DNA of 64,000 nucleotides. It comes from Areca catechu (Eukaryota; Streptophyta; Magnoliopsida; Arecales; Arecaceae). Of the stretch, positions 12,480-23,604 are shown one piece after another. The notes under the pieces are model-generated. The model was given only the letters and a program-made list of their open reading frames with translations, was not told the DNA's origin and did not search any database. Position numbers and translations under genes: made by a program. The stretch's first letter is position 1. Every line of letters begins with the position of its first letter. The stretch is from NCBI GenBank assembly GCA_021397845.1, contig CM038042.1, positions 31,506,418 through 31,570,417 on the forward strand, in the 5' to 3' direction.

Positions 12480-13563
12480 GGATCTTATCAAGAGAGGATA
12501 TTTGGGACGATACATTGGTCGCCAAGGACCTCGGTCGAAAGCTACTGTTCCCCAGCCACCTCCTGAAGAGGTCGAACTGCCAAATCAAAGGCCCACTAAT
12601 GGAGGTATAGGGATGATACATCGACCTACCAACTGGTGAAGGGATGGGGACGAAGCCCCAAAGCGACTTAAGGACAGCAACGCTATCCTCTTCTCCGACG
12701 ACGACCTTGCGGGAGTTCGGCTCCCACATGATGATCCCCTTGTAATCTCGACCGTAGTGGCTAATTATGATGTACAGCGAATCCTTGTTGATAATGAAAG
12801 TTTGACTGATGTCTTGATTTACGATGCATTCTCTAAAATGTGTTTGCTTAGACATCAACTACGAAGATCCCCCATACCGCTCACCAGTTTTGGGAGCAAT
12901 CAAGTTCAAGCCGAGGGAGAGATAGTGTTATTTGTAACCCTTGGCACTGAACATCGACAAAAGACACTGCTGATCAACTTCACGATGGTCCGCATCCCCT
13001 CAGCATACAACATCATTCTGGGGCAGCCCGCCTTGAACAGGTTTCGAATCGTGATCTCCTCTCATTATCTCCTAGTATGCTTCCCTACCAGGAACGGTGT
13101 CGGAGAAGTTAGAGGAGGCCAGAGAACAGCACGGCAGTGCCTGATGATCGAAGACAGGCATTTCAATGATTCAACAACTCTGGATCAGCTAGATCCGAGG
13201 GATGCAACCACAAGCCTTGGTAAACCCATGGAGAGGACTGTCCTGGTACCTTTGACAAAAGAAGACCCCTCCAGAGTTGTGCAGATCAGGAGTACACTCG
13301 ATGAGGAAACTAGGATGAAGTTGATCCGTTTCCTCAGAAACAACACCGATGTCTTCGCCTGGTTAACTTCAGATATGCCGGGGATTCTCGTCGAAGTAAT
13401 CACTCATAAGCTGGAAGTTATCCCTGGGTACAAGCCAGTGCGGCAGAGAAAAAGGAGCTTCGCTCCTGAAAGACAGCAAGCCGTGGATGAAGAAGTCAGC
13501 AAGCTCCTTAAGATAGGGTTCATCCGAGAGGCCCACTACCCCGAGGGTTGGCCAATGTGGTAA
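12480..13563 (+). pseudogene. Tat gag tail and aspartic protease domain, catalytic motif changed
   Basis: The tail of gag resumes after the solo LTR and leads into the retropepsin, which would cut the polyprotein. The active-site region reads ILVDNESLTDVLIYDAF near 12784-12834. The usual Tat motif has DNG, so the glycine is replaced by glutamate. The downstream flap and ILGQPALN region (about 13010-13040) is present. The frame then crosses the linker to RT and breaks at about 13545, where one frame ends and the RT frame begins. The domain would be inactive. Confidence 0.85.
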
Positions 13564-14700
13564 TGGTGAAGAAAGCCAGCAGCAAGTGGAGGATCTGCAT
13601 CGATTACACAGATCTCAACAAGGCTTACCCAAAAGACAGCTTCCCTCTCCCAAAAATTAATCAGCTGGTCGACGCCACTGCCGGCCACCAGTTACTGAGC
13701 TTCATGGATGCTTTTTCCGGCTACAACCAGATTAGAATGGATCCGCAAGATGAGGAGAAGACGGCCTTCGTCACTAACAAAAGTCTCTACTATTACAAGA
13801 TGATGCCGTTCGGCCTCAAGAACACCGGAGAAATGTTTCAAAGAATGATCAACAAGGTATTCGAAAAGCAATTGGGAAGAAACATGGAGGCCTATGTTGA
13901 CAACATGATCGTCAATAGCCTCCTCCGGAAAGATCACATCCACGACTTGGAAGAGTCATTTAGTGCCATACGGCGCTACCGCATGAAGCTAAACCCGGCA
14001 AAGTGTAACTTCGGGGTCACTTCGGATAAGTTCTTGGGCTTCCTTGTCACCAAACGAGGGATTGAGGCGAACCCTGAGAAGATTCAAGCCCTGAAGGATA
14101 TGAGACATCCCTCCTGCAAAAAGGAAGTCCAGCAGTTGACAGGGAGAATTGCCTCCCTAAGTAGATTCATTTCCTGATCAGCCGAGAAATGCCTTCCATT
14201 CTTCAAGGTACTCCGGCAGTCAAAGGGCTTTGAATGGTCCGAAGACTGTCGCACTGCCTCTGAGGAGTTGAAGAAATACTTGGAGACCCCGCCATTGTTC
14301 TCCAAACCACAAGAAGGTGAGGTTCTCTACCTATACCTTTCTGCTTCAGATGAAGCCATTAGTTCAGTCCTTGTCCGGAGAGATGGAGACGGATCCCACA
14401 AGCCGATCTACTATATCAGCAAGGTTTTGCATGATGCCGAGATGCGATATGCGAGGATGCAAAAGCTGATCTACTCTCTGATGATTGCGGCAAAGCGACT
14501 ATGGCCATATTTCCATGCCCACACTATTGTGGTGCTGACTGATCAACCTTTTAAGGTTGTTCTCCAATCTCCGGATACCTCTGGAAGGATAGCCAAGTGG
14601 GCTATGAAGTTAAGTGAATTTGACATCAGTTTCCAACCCGAGTAGCTATGAAGGCCCAGGTGCTCTCCGATTTCTTGGCTGAGTGCACCTAGAAGTCCGA
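13548..14700 (+). pseudogene. Tat reverse transcriptase and RNase H, catalytic YVDD changed to YVDN
   Basis: RT copies the RNA genome into DNA inside the particle. The frame shows the fingers and palm motifs KWRICIDYTDLNKAYPKD (about 13580-13635) and FMDAFSGYNQI (about 13700). The catalytic box reads AYVDNMIV near 13890; the second aspartate of YVDD is lost through a single G-to-A change. A TGA at 14175 interrupts the frame, which resumes and covers the connection and first RNase H (IYYISKVLHDAEMRYA near 14407) to a further shift at about 14640. Both changes would abolish activity. Confidence 0.9.
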
Positions 14701-14739
14701 AGATGAAGCATCTTCGAAAGAAGACGAAGTCCCGAAGGA

Positions 14740-15346
14740 GACGAAGTCCGTCTAGGTGCTTCATGTGGACGGAGCTTTCAATGCTACTGGGTGCGGGGCT
14801 GGACTCATGCTGGCCGAACCTGACGGTCACACCATAGAGTACGCACTCCGGTTCTCCTTCCATGCTTCCAACAATCAGGCTGAATACAAAGCCTTGCTCG
14901 CTGGCCTTCGGATTACCAAGAATTTGGGAGTTCAGCAACTTCGAACCTTCTCAGACTCCCAGTTGGTTGTAAATCAAGTTAATGGAGAGTATACGGCCAA
15001 GGATCCAACTATGGTACAGTACCTAGAAAAGGTACGGGTTCTATCCTCTCAACTGGAACATTTTGAGATCATCCATATTCCAGAATCAGAGAATTCTCGG
15101 GTAGATGCATTGTCTCGACTGGCAACTACAGCACTGGAATCTCTCGAGTGCACCTTTGTTGAGCATCTTGAAACTCCAAGCATAGCCGAAGAGGCTGCGG
15201 AGGTGCGCCAGATCGACGCTGAGCCATGCTGGATGGACCCCATCATCAAGTTCCTAAATGAGGGAGAGCTACCAGAAGACAAGATGGAGGCCAAGAAGAT
15301 CCGCTGGATCGCATCTCATTACGTCATCTTAGACGAAACCCTCTAA
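14740..15346 (+). pseudogene. Second, archaeal-type RNase H of the Tat element
   Basis: This frame carries the acidic residues expected of an RNase H fold: VDGAF (about 14764), NNQAEYKALLAGL (about 14870), FSDSQLVVNQ (about 14950) and SRVDALSRL (about 15100). A second RNase H between the gypsy RNase H and integrase is typical of the Tat lineage. The frame is open for about 196 codons. It continues into the linker and N-terminal region before integrase. Confidence 0.85.
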
Positions 15347-16461
15347 AAGAGATCGTTCTCTCAGCCATTGCTAAAATGCCTGGGATCGATAGATGTGGAT
15401 TATGCTCTGAGAGAGGTCCACGAGGGTATATGTGGTGATCACTTGGGAGGTAGGTCTCTGGCATACAAGATCATTCGATAGGGGTATTACTGGCCCTCCA
15501 TCTAGAAGGACTCGGCTGATTTTGTGCGAAAGTGCGATCAGTGCCAGAGGTATGCCAATGTTCAGAGACAGCCTGCGAGTCACCTGACCCAACTGGCAGC
15601 CCCATGGCCTTTTGCCCAGTGGGGAATGGACATTCTTGGCCCATTCCCGTTGGCATCAGGGTAGAGGAAGTTTCTCCTTGTGGCCATCGACTACTTTACG
15701 AAGTGGGTAGAAGCTGAACCGCTGGCCCAGATCATAGAAGGCAAGGTGGAGAATTTTGTGAAAAATTCCATCATATTCAGGTCGGCATCCCATGTGTCAT
15801 AATCACGGACAACGGGAAATAGTTCGACAATCCGAAGTTCAAGGACTTTTGCGCTCGGTACCATATTCAACATCGGCTGACTTCCGTTGCCCATCCACAG
15901 TCCAACGGAGAAGCCGAAGTTACTATAACCGGACCATCCTCCATGGTCTGAAGATAAGGTTGAACGCTGCCAAAGGACTTTGGGCCGAAGAACTGACCTC
16001 CGTTCTCTGGGCATACCGAACTATCCCGAGAACGGCCACCGACGAGTCTCCGTACAACCTGGCATACGGTACCGAAGTTGTGCTACATATTGAAGTCTCC
16101 TTACATTACCTAAGAATTGACAACTACGAAGAGCCTGGGAACTCTGATCATAGAAGGATTGATCTGGACCTGCTACCAAGCACCAGACTCCAGGCCCAAA
16201 TAAGGATGGCGGCGTATCAGCAAAAGGTCGCCAAATACTATAACTTAAGGGTGAAAGAGCAGATTTTCCGCACAGGGGACATGGTATTGCGAAGGGTAGA
16301 AGTATCCAGGCCAATGGAACAGGGTAAACTCTCCCCCAACTAGAAAGGCCCATATCAAGTCGAAGAAGTCATTCGACTAGGAGCATATCGACTCAAGACC
16401 TTGGAGGGGAAGACTCTATCCCGGTCATGGAATATACAAAACCTTCGCAAATATTATCAAT
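15347..16461 (+). pseudogene. Tat integrase, multiple stops
   Basis: Integrase would insert the cDNA into the genome. The zinc-binding HHCC region (VHEGICGDHL then RKCDQCQRYA) spans about 15417-15555. The DDE core shows WGMDILGPFPLA near 15632, IITDNGK near 15802 and HPQSNGEAE near 15890. In-frame TAG codons interrupt it near 15480, 15502, 15662 and 15821, each easily explained as CAG to TAG, and there are frame shifts in the core. The C-terminal part (LWAYRTIPRTATDESPYNLA, near 16008) ends at a stop near 16461. Confidence 0.88.
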
Positions 16462-17064
16462 AAATGAGTTCCTAAAATTCCTGTGCAAAGTTACTCAACC
16501 CTGTTCAACTCAAAACGGCTAGTTGCATCAACTGAACGACAACAGCCTAAGTAACCTGATCTGAAAAATCGGTCAACTACGCAAAGGAGAGTCTGATCCA
16601 CTCACCTTATCGGTATGCCCGACGAGTGCAATGGATGGCCTAATCAGGCCACCAAGAAGATCAAAGGTGCAGGGATGGTTTTCGTAACCTACCCTACGGT
16701 AAACCCAAAGATGCGTCAGGGCGGGCCTGAACAACCTACCTTAATCACGACAGAAGTGCACAGGGACGGTGTAGACACCCTACCCTACAGTAAATCCGTA
16801 AACATGCCTAAAAGGACCACTGTCATCCTTTCTGTCGACAACAGACATTCCAAGAATGGTCCAACTGACCTCACTTCTTTTCTATAGACCGAAAATGGTC
16901 TGCGGAGTCTACATTCCAGACAAAACATGATACAACATGTCGCAAGAAATGCATGGAAAGAGGTAAAGAAAAGATACTTCATTTCTTTTTCGATTTTTTA
17001 CAAAAAAAAAGGAGAAAAAAGAAAGAAGAAACTCTCACAAAGAGAGAACAAAAAGAAAAGACTC
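16462..17064 (+). other. Non-coding spacer between integrase and antisense genes
   Basis: No protein is recognisable here on either strand. The last part (about 17000-17100) is a purine-rich AGAGA/AAAAGAAA tract that overlaps the 3' end of the antisense ORF on the other strand. Confidence 0.6.
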
Positions 17065-17631
17065 TCAAAAAGAGAGACAAAAAAAAGGAATAACATTGAT
17101 AAGATGTGGGAAATTTTCAATAACCTCCCACCGGATTTTTCCCATACCGACGGGGGAGATCTGGAGGGATGACGAAGGGCCCCTGGGGTTTCCATTCGAA
17201 CCAGAATCCGACCCCTCATCGGAGTCGGAATCAAATTCATGTTCGGGAAAGGGAATGGAGGGCTTGATGTTGTCCAGGCCCTTCAAGTTGTAAAACTTGA
17301 AGGCCTTCCTCCTACATTCCCGGAACCCCTGATGGAAGGAGTCCAGAGTCGCCTTGGCGACTTCCTCCTTGAAGGCAGCAGACGCCCTGAAGTCTGAGAC
17401 GGCATTCGCCGCCTCCCTCTTGGCCTCTTCTACCTCCGTGGCTGCCACCGTAACCTGGGCCCGAGCCTCCCTCAGTTAGGCCTCCAACAGGCAGACCTTC
17501 TTTTCAAGACAGTCCACGAGAGGCTCCTTGCCATCATCCCCAGGCCCAAAGAACTTCGGACTCCTCTTCCTCTTTAGATCAACGGCCCTTCTCTTTGCGG
17601 CTCTGCGGAGCTCAGAAGTGCTGAACCTCAT
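17065..17631 (-). pseudogene. Short antisense ORF (aORF1) of the Tat element, coiled-coil and acidic tail
   Basis: Read on the minus strand from an ATG at 17631, this is about 188 codons with one in-frame TAA near 17480. The N-terminal third is basic (ELRRAAKRRAVDLKRKR). The middle is helical, with VEEAKREAANAVSDFRASAA then FHQGFRECRRKAFKF, and the tail is acidic (DSDSDEGSDSGSN). The helical part aligns by eye with the tail of the longer antisense ORF upstream (DAVADFKMSLQFQEE, YQHGFNDGLSKVKE), so the two look related by duplication. A TATA-like box lies 60 bp upstream. Function unknown; no catalytic motif is seen. Confidence 0.65.
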
Positions 17632-17690
17632 TTTCAATGGAAAAAAGGAGTCTACAAGAATGATGGCCCTTGATAGCAGAAGGCAATGTC

Positions 17691-17700
17691 CTATTTATAG
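17691..17700 (-). promoter_or_regulatory. TATA-like box upstream of the short antisense ORF
   Basis: The minus strand reads CTATAAATAG, 60 bp before the ATG at 17631. This fits a promoter that drives the antisense ORF separately from the LTR. No transcript evidence is available. Confidence 0.5.
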
Positions 17701-18462
17701 AGACCCTGCACCCACGACCGACTGCAGGGAGGCGTGCTCCACATCCTTTCCTAACCGCATCAGAAAGCGCCACATGTCTGGACGATGCTTCGAGAACTAG
17801 AAGGTCGCTCGGGGGTCATTCCTAGGATAGCAACTGCCATCGCTTTGATTCCGAAAAAATTCTCATCATGCGACGGCAACATTAATAGCTTCTTTTTAAA
17901 AAAAGGAGACCTGGCGGCACACAAGATGCAAGAAATCGCGACTGTACAAATATCGACGTGCCACGTGAACAACAAAAATCACAATCAAACTTTCCTAATC
18001 GCTGGTTGACAGGGAGTTGACGCATGTCCGTCCCAATGGATAGATTTAATATCAAAAGGAAGGTGACACCGGCCTGACCAATTGTAGACGGTCTTCGGCA
18101 ACGGAGTTCTAATCCGTTCCAGAGTTCGTCTTCATCAACTATCAACTAAACAGCCTTCGGCCATGACTGTTCGACCAAGCAGAAGAAAGAATGGTAAAAC
18201 CAGTTCGAGTTGCATATGAAACACCACATTGCATATGCAAAGAAAGAAGAAGTCATTTCAAAATCTAGAAAAATTATCATACAAAATCCATTGACAATAC
18301 AAAGGAGAAAGGAATAAAATACATCCAAAACGACTCGAATCACTCAATATCAACAGGAGGAGACCCCACACCACATGACTGAAGCAACTTGTCAACTTAT
18401 GCTGAAAGAATCTCATCAACCTAGGTTGGGACCGAAGAACTTTCGGCTTGGACTCCCCTAGC

Positions 18463-20521
18463 CTAAACTTCCTTCTGAACCGCAATCGGAGTTGGGGTCA
18501 CCCCTAGATTTTCGACATAGGCAGAGGCCCCCTCACCCGGGTATGGCACCTCTTCGGCCTCAACTGCAGCTTCAGCCTCCTCTCCTTCTTCTTCTTCAAC
18601 TATGTTGAAAGGAGGAATGCCAAAAAGGTCAAGGTGAGGGAAGGGCTCCTTTACCTTGGAAAGTCCATCGTTAAAGCCATGCTGGTAGCCGTACAAAGAT
18701 GCTTCATTCATCTCCTCTTGGAATTGTAGAGACATTTTGAAGTCTGCTACAGCATCATCTACCCACTTTCTCAAAGACACGGACTCTCTCTTGGCCGCTT
18801 CGGACTCTAGAATCGCCTCTTCGGCCCTCCTGGAAGCCTCCTCCACTACCTTGGTCAGGCTTTCTATCTTTTCCTGATTCTTCTTGGCAGCTTGCTCCAA
18901 GGAGTCGACTTCTTTCCTGCTCTTTCTCCACCCTGCCCCTTGCTCCGCCATTGTCAGATGGGCACTTTTTTGTTCGCCCTTCAGTTCGCGAACTTCATCG
19001 TTCACCCGGATGAGGAGGTCCTCCATAGACTGCCTCAACTCTTCAGCTACTTTCTTGGCAGCTCTGGCAGTATGAAGCTCCTTTTTGAGGCCATGGATGA
19101 GACTGTCAACGTTCCCCAGGCCCTCCTCCATAAAAGTAAGATCGTAGACCAGCTGCGTCAAGAATGCGGGGTCATGGATCGAACATTTCTCAAGACAAAG
19201 GGGACCGCAAGGATCATACTTGTTACAGGGCGGAGAAGGCAGAATCGGACACCCTGGGAAGGTTCCGATTTCGAAGAACCGCCAAGTCATGAGGCAGCAG
19301 CGTACCCTTCAACGCCTGCCTGGCTACGGCAGGGACCAGCTGTCCCCCCGTAGGAGAAAGCTCCGAAGAGTTCGTCGAACGGCCTCCAATTGGGGAAGCC
19401 CCATGAGCGAACTCTCCTTCGACTTGCCGCGCTTTGCCCCTATCAACTGCAGGGGAGCAAAACGGTGGCACATCCACTCCCTGAGGCGGACTCCCCGTTG
19501 TGCGAACCGGGGAGGTAGCTACCAGTGGAGCTTCGACTGGACAAGGTCTCGATGGGGCCCCTTCCACGGGTGCTGCATCTTCCCCTGAAGTTTCCCGGGA
19601 AGACGAAGTGCTCCGGTCCCCCACAGGACCGTCCCTTCGATCCTTCTTTCGAACCACCGACTTGGTGAGAGGGGCTTGTGCTACCCTCTTCTCGGAGGTC
19701 TGACGGAGCAAGCTCACACCGGGCTTCATCCCGCCACCTACAAGCAAAAAAGTTCACTTCAATCGATCGAGTTACAACAAAATCGAGGAAGAGGAGCAAA
19801 AATTCCCGTCATTGTACCTAATATGGGGAATTTGCTAATTCCCGCAAGGTGGAGATTTCTCTCCTCCAACAATTCCTGGATAGGGGCAACTTCGGAATTG
19901 ACCAAAAAATCGTAATCCGATTGATTGGCCGCCAAGACCTTCTTCCCGTCATTGGTGGTTAGATGAGGCTTCTTCCAAACAGTGTCGAAGCCCCATGGAT
20001 CAAAAGACAGTACAAATACAAAAATGGGTTTCCATTCATGGATGGCACTAGGCATGTCCTTGATGACCTTGCGGCTTGATCTAGAGCCAATCACCCACCA
20101 TCCGTTGCTGTGAAAATCACTCTTGAGAACGAAAAGGGCCATAAACAAATTGTTCCTAGGTTCTATGTTTGCAATGTTGCATATGACCAGGAATCCACAG
20201 ATGTTCCGGATGCTGTTCGGGGTCAACTGCACCGGCACCACTTGGTACAAGCGGAAGATCTTGATGAAGAAAGGGTGCAGGGGAAACTGAAGACCAGCTT
20301 TCAGATGATCTTCATACACGGCTAGACACCGGGGGGGGTTCGTTCACTCGTTCCTCGAGTACGGGGAGAACGAAAGGGAACTCCTCGGGAATGCGATAGC
20401 ATTTCCAAAGAAGGGCCGCTTTTCCCTTGGAAACCGAACTGGAGATCGACTCCGGACCTACTACGTCGCCGGCCCCCGAGGGCCCAACTTGTTCCCCCTG
20501 ACTTTCTACGGTTTCTTCCAT
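18463..20521 (-). pseudogene. Long antisense ORF (aORF2) with PF04195-like domain, intron and coiled coil
   Basis: This minus-strand gene lies between integrase and the 3' LTR. From an ATG at 20521 it runs through an N-terminal segment to a frameshift in a run of G (plus strand) near 20335. The domain called putative gypsy type transposon (Pfam PF04195, from memory) follows, with FPLHPFFIKIFRLYQVVPVQ and the SAIHEWK motif. An 80-bp intron, 19738-19817 (GTACAATG to GCTTGTAG, phase 1), joins it in frame to a Ser/Thr/Pro-rich linker. Another frame change near 19220-19290 leads to a long coiled coil (LKKELHTARAAKKVAEELRQ) and an acidic tail ending at 18463. A further 5' exon above 20569 is possible. 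Function unknown. Confidence 0.75.
19738..19817 (-). other. Predicted 80-bp phase-1 intron of the long antisense ORF
   Basis: The donor is AG|GTACAATG and the acceptor TTTGCTTGTAG|GTGGCGGG. Removing it joins two open frames and skips a stop in each. The second Tat element has a comparable 78-bp intron (26475-26552, GTAGGTTT to GGTTATAG) at the corresponding place and phase. Confidence 0.7.
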
Positions 20522-20569
20522 GATAAAAGAATGAAGCAAGGGGGTAGAAGGAATATTCTACCTGCGGAA

Positions 20570-21051
20570 TAGACTGGTAGTCCAGAACAAGGAAAGCTGG
20601 ACGAAGGATGAGACGAGGTTGAAGAAGCTTCCTTGGCCGGACCCTCTCCCTTTCCCAAGAAGAAAACAGGGGTCTCTGAAGCCCTACCAGGTTGATTTGA
20701 CCCAAGGTTGCCTGGGAAGGTAACCCGCCTCCAGCTAACCGCCAAGATGAGGCGCATCCACCATCCAACGGACGAGGGAAAGCCACCACAACCATCCAAA
20801 TCTCAACCGAAAGATTGGCTAAACCATCATGCAACAAGAAAAAGAGAGGCGGTCCCAGGGCCGCCCGCTTTTTCCTTTTTCCCCAATCTAGGAGTGACAG
20901 TTGTCCACTACCTGATTTTCAGATCAACCAGCGGTCATGATGGGCAGTCCAATCAAAGATCCCATAATCATCCACTACACTATCTCCTGAGAGGAAAACG
21001 ACAAAGCATTAGTACTCTCACTTCTCGAGGCAAACCTCCGCTTCGAAAATT
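20570..21051 (+). other. 3' untranslated region of the Tat element
   Basis: On the plus strand no coding signal is seen. On the minus strand open frames rich in Ser and Pro run down to a CGCAG|GTAGAATA donor-like site near 20570, which could be an upstream exon of the antisense gene, but nothing recognisable is encoded. Confidence 0.45.
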
Positions 21052-21063
21052 GAGAGTAGGGGG
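21052..21063 (+). promoter_or_regulatory. Polypurine tract of the Tat element
   Basis: GAGAGTAGGGGG lies four bases before the 3' LTR, where plus-strand DNA synthesis is primed. Confidence 0.8.
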
Positions 21064-21067
21064 CAAC

Positions 21068-21816
21068 TGTTGGGATATCCTGGTTTAGCTACGAACCGAA
21101 CGCCGGTTTGGCTGGTCGGAGCGCTTTTCTCCGGACTACGGACATCAGACCAGGGAAAGGCCAGACCAATTGCAGGCGACCTAAGACTTCTCACCGGTCT
21201 GCAACATCTGAAGGACAGAACTTCGGATGACGTCTTCGGTCCCGACCGAAGACCAAGTTTCTCATCGACTTCCGAAGACACGCTCTTCGGTCCCTGCCGT
21301 AAACACGATCTCCAGCCCCAGGGCAAACACCAAGTCTTCGACCCACGCAAGGGGAAACCCAAAGATGGGACCACAATTTGGTCTAAATAGGCAACTGTAA
21401 CCAACGGTTACAATCGACACTCTACATGCCACGATCATGGCGCGCAACCCCAGCTGTCATGCCTCCGATCTGGCCAGAACCGCTCAATGACAACCCACGA
21501 TCGCCAATCATGGAAGAAATTGACTCCCCATAATCACCGAAAAAAAAGCGGGCCGCAAGCCGGAGGCCTCCTCTTAAATAGAGGTAAGAATAATGGCTCG
21601 AGAGAGGTACTCACAGATACACCCATACTCTAAGAGCCTTTCCCTCATACTCTCGACACTCTTCCCCATTCTGTAGCTTGGATCCACCACTGACTTAAAC
21701 ATCGGATATCCCCCGCCGGAACAATTCCGGCAAGGGACCTGTTTTGCAGGTGAACCAGGGAGCGGTCCTGCGGTGCAGCGGCTCCGACCGGCCGATATAG
21801 GGACTCCACGCCAACA
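21068..21816 (+). repeat. 3' LTR of the Tat gypsy element
   Basis: It starts TGTTGGGATATCC and ends CCAACA, 749 bp, followed by GTATG that matches the duplication before the 5' LTR. It matches the 5' LTR along its whole length, including the CTTAAATAG word and the block around CCTGTTTTGCAGGT. Confidence 0.95.
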
Positions 21817-22726
21817 GTATGTATGATTTATAGAATGATAGATTATTTTAAAGCTGATAAAAATGAAAAAAATAATTTAATGCAACTTAATTGGATTCAG
21901 ACCGGATAAATCTGAATTACCCGGTATCCGATTGAGATGGATTTGAATAAAAAAATTAGTTCAATAGTATTTGGGCTGAGTTTGGATAATTTATTAGGTA
22001 TTCGAGTTTGAGTTTAGATAGTTAAAAACTCGATTCGAATCCAATCCATTGCCATCTCTAAGGGATTAAGGTTCTACAATAAATGAAAGAGATGAAAGTT
22101 AAATTTATTGTTTGAGTCCCTTAATCATCTTCGGGTTAAAGCGTAAAAACCATCAGCCACCAAAATAGATTCATGGCCACGTTGCATAATGCAGGAAACT
22201 CCTTTTAAAAATATAGTTAGAATGATAATGGAAATGCTTCTGGCACCATTATGGTTGTGCGTCGAAGGTTTCCATGTTAGTTGATATTATGATCTGTATT
22301 GGTAGTAGGAGGAACGGAGCTTGTTATGGCTTAAGCTTTACACCATGCAAAACGGCAAGTTTTCAGCCTATGATACGACAGTGTTTTAAATTATTCGATC
22401 ACCTGATTGTTCTCATATTTTTTCGCAACTGAGAAGATTTAATCACATATTAAGCCACTGGGACATCCAACCCGGTTCTCCCCGGCCTCCGGTAACTAAC
22501 TTTGAAAAGGTGCATCAATCTTAATCATCATTAGGAACGATAATTTTTATCGATCCAATAGATACCCGATTCAACCCAATCATAGTAGAACGGTAAAACC
22601 TGATCCATTTAATTTATAAATGGATATAAATTTTATAAAAAAAAAATGATTTGGATTCGGATCGGGTATGGATAGTAGTACACCCCGATTCAAACCGGAC
22701 CTATTTATTTTTTAAAAAATTATGCT
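21817..22726. other. Flank between the gypsy element and the solo LTR; hAT-like repeat remnants
   Basis: From 21822 to about 22066 the GGAT-rich repeat interrupted by the gypsy element continues and ends with CCATTGCCATCTCTA. From about 22070 to 22530 I see nothing recognisable. From about 22540 a second GGAT/CCGAT-rich stretch begins and runs up to the solo LTR, continuing after it to about 23877, where it ends CCACTGCCATCCCTAA. The two termini are similar, which supports one repeat family. Confidence 0.4.
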
Positions 22727-23604
22727 TGTTGACGTGGAACCTTCGTCGACTGGGCGGAGCTGTTGGATTGCCGGTTCGCTCTCCTGAATACTTGCAAAAC
22801 AGGTCCGTAACTGGATTTTTTTTGGTGGAAGACACTCCGATGCCTGAGATAGAGAAGGAGGTTCCAGCAACAGAATGAAGAGTTTTCTGAAGAGAAAAAA
22901 AGATGGCGAAAGTATCATTTTCTCCGGCTTATCTTGAGTGTCCCCTCTTATCAGTATTTATAGTTATCGTGCCAGAGTGTGGTTAGACTCACCTATCTAT
23001 GGTTAGGACAGGGTTAATTAACTTTACCCTGTATATAACCATAAGTGGTTGCCAATTGATTCTGGCCAATCTGGAATCGTTGGAATTGGAGTTAGCGGCC
23101 ACTCCGGTAGGGTCGTGACTGGAGATAGTGGCCACGCGATCGATTGTAACAATCGTATCCACATTCGAAGATTTGGGATCAACCGGAGATTTGTTTCTGG
23201 ACCTCTTCTCCAGGAGGGACAGGCGTCGAATCGGCAAAATGTCCTCGGGCTTATCCTCTTTGGAGCAAGCTGAGAACGTCTCTGCTAGTTGTGTCGGAGG
23301 TTTTCCCTTCGGAGTGGGTTGCAAAGCGATGCTGGTATCGTCTTCGGATGAGTCTTCTTTGGATCGACGTACTTGGGCCGATGTACAGGAGACTGATCAG
23401 TAGCTGGTCGTGGTAGTATTCTTCGGGATCAACGCCTTCGGCTAAGACCGAAGACTGACCTCACATTGTGACCAGGGTAAAGTCGTCACTTTATCTACCC
23501 ACGTGGCTCCCTCCGAATACTTCGATTTAGATGCCCGGTTCAGAAAGAATTTGGTGAGCGATTGAACCAATAATTGGCCTGTGCTAAACTGACATATCAT
23601 AACA
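22727..23604 (-). mobile_element. Solo LTR of a related gypsy family, reverse orientation
   Basis: The 878-bp unit starts TGTTGACGTGGA and ends CATATCATAACA, flanked by ATGCT on both sides (22722-22726, 23605-23609). Its left part resembles the reverse complement of the Tat LTR end: TGTTGGCGTGGA versus TGTTGACGTGGA, plus the shared block TTGCAAAACAGGTCC and CTCCGATGCCT. It is therefore a diverged relative in minus orientation, reduced to one LTR by recombination. No coding region remains. Confidence 0.85.

Larger units (their letters stand above)
7950..21816 (+). mobile_element. Tat-lineage Ty3/gypsy LTR retrotransposon, nearly full length, inactive
   Basis: Two LTRs of about 750 bp flank a 12.4-kb interior, and both outer ends carry GTATG (7945-7949 and 21817-21821), so the ends are exact. 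The order is PBS, gag, protease, RT, RNase H, archaeal-type RNase H, integrase, antisense ORFs, polypurine tract. The double RNase H and the antisense ORFs before the 3' LTR are hallmarks of the Tat lineage. A copia solo LTR (10160-12479) splits gag. Stops, frameshifts and changed catalytic residues in protease and RT show it cannot move on its own. Without the inserted LTR the element is about 11.5 kb, normal for Tat. Confidence 0.95.

Noticed and set aside
22651..23403. Small coding gene(s) in the 22.6-23.4 kb stretch
   Set aside because: The frames fall inside a solo LTR with exact target duplication and match LTR sequence, not protein.
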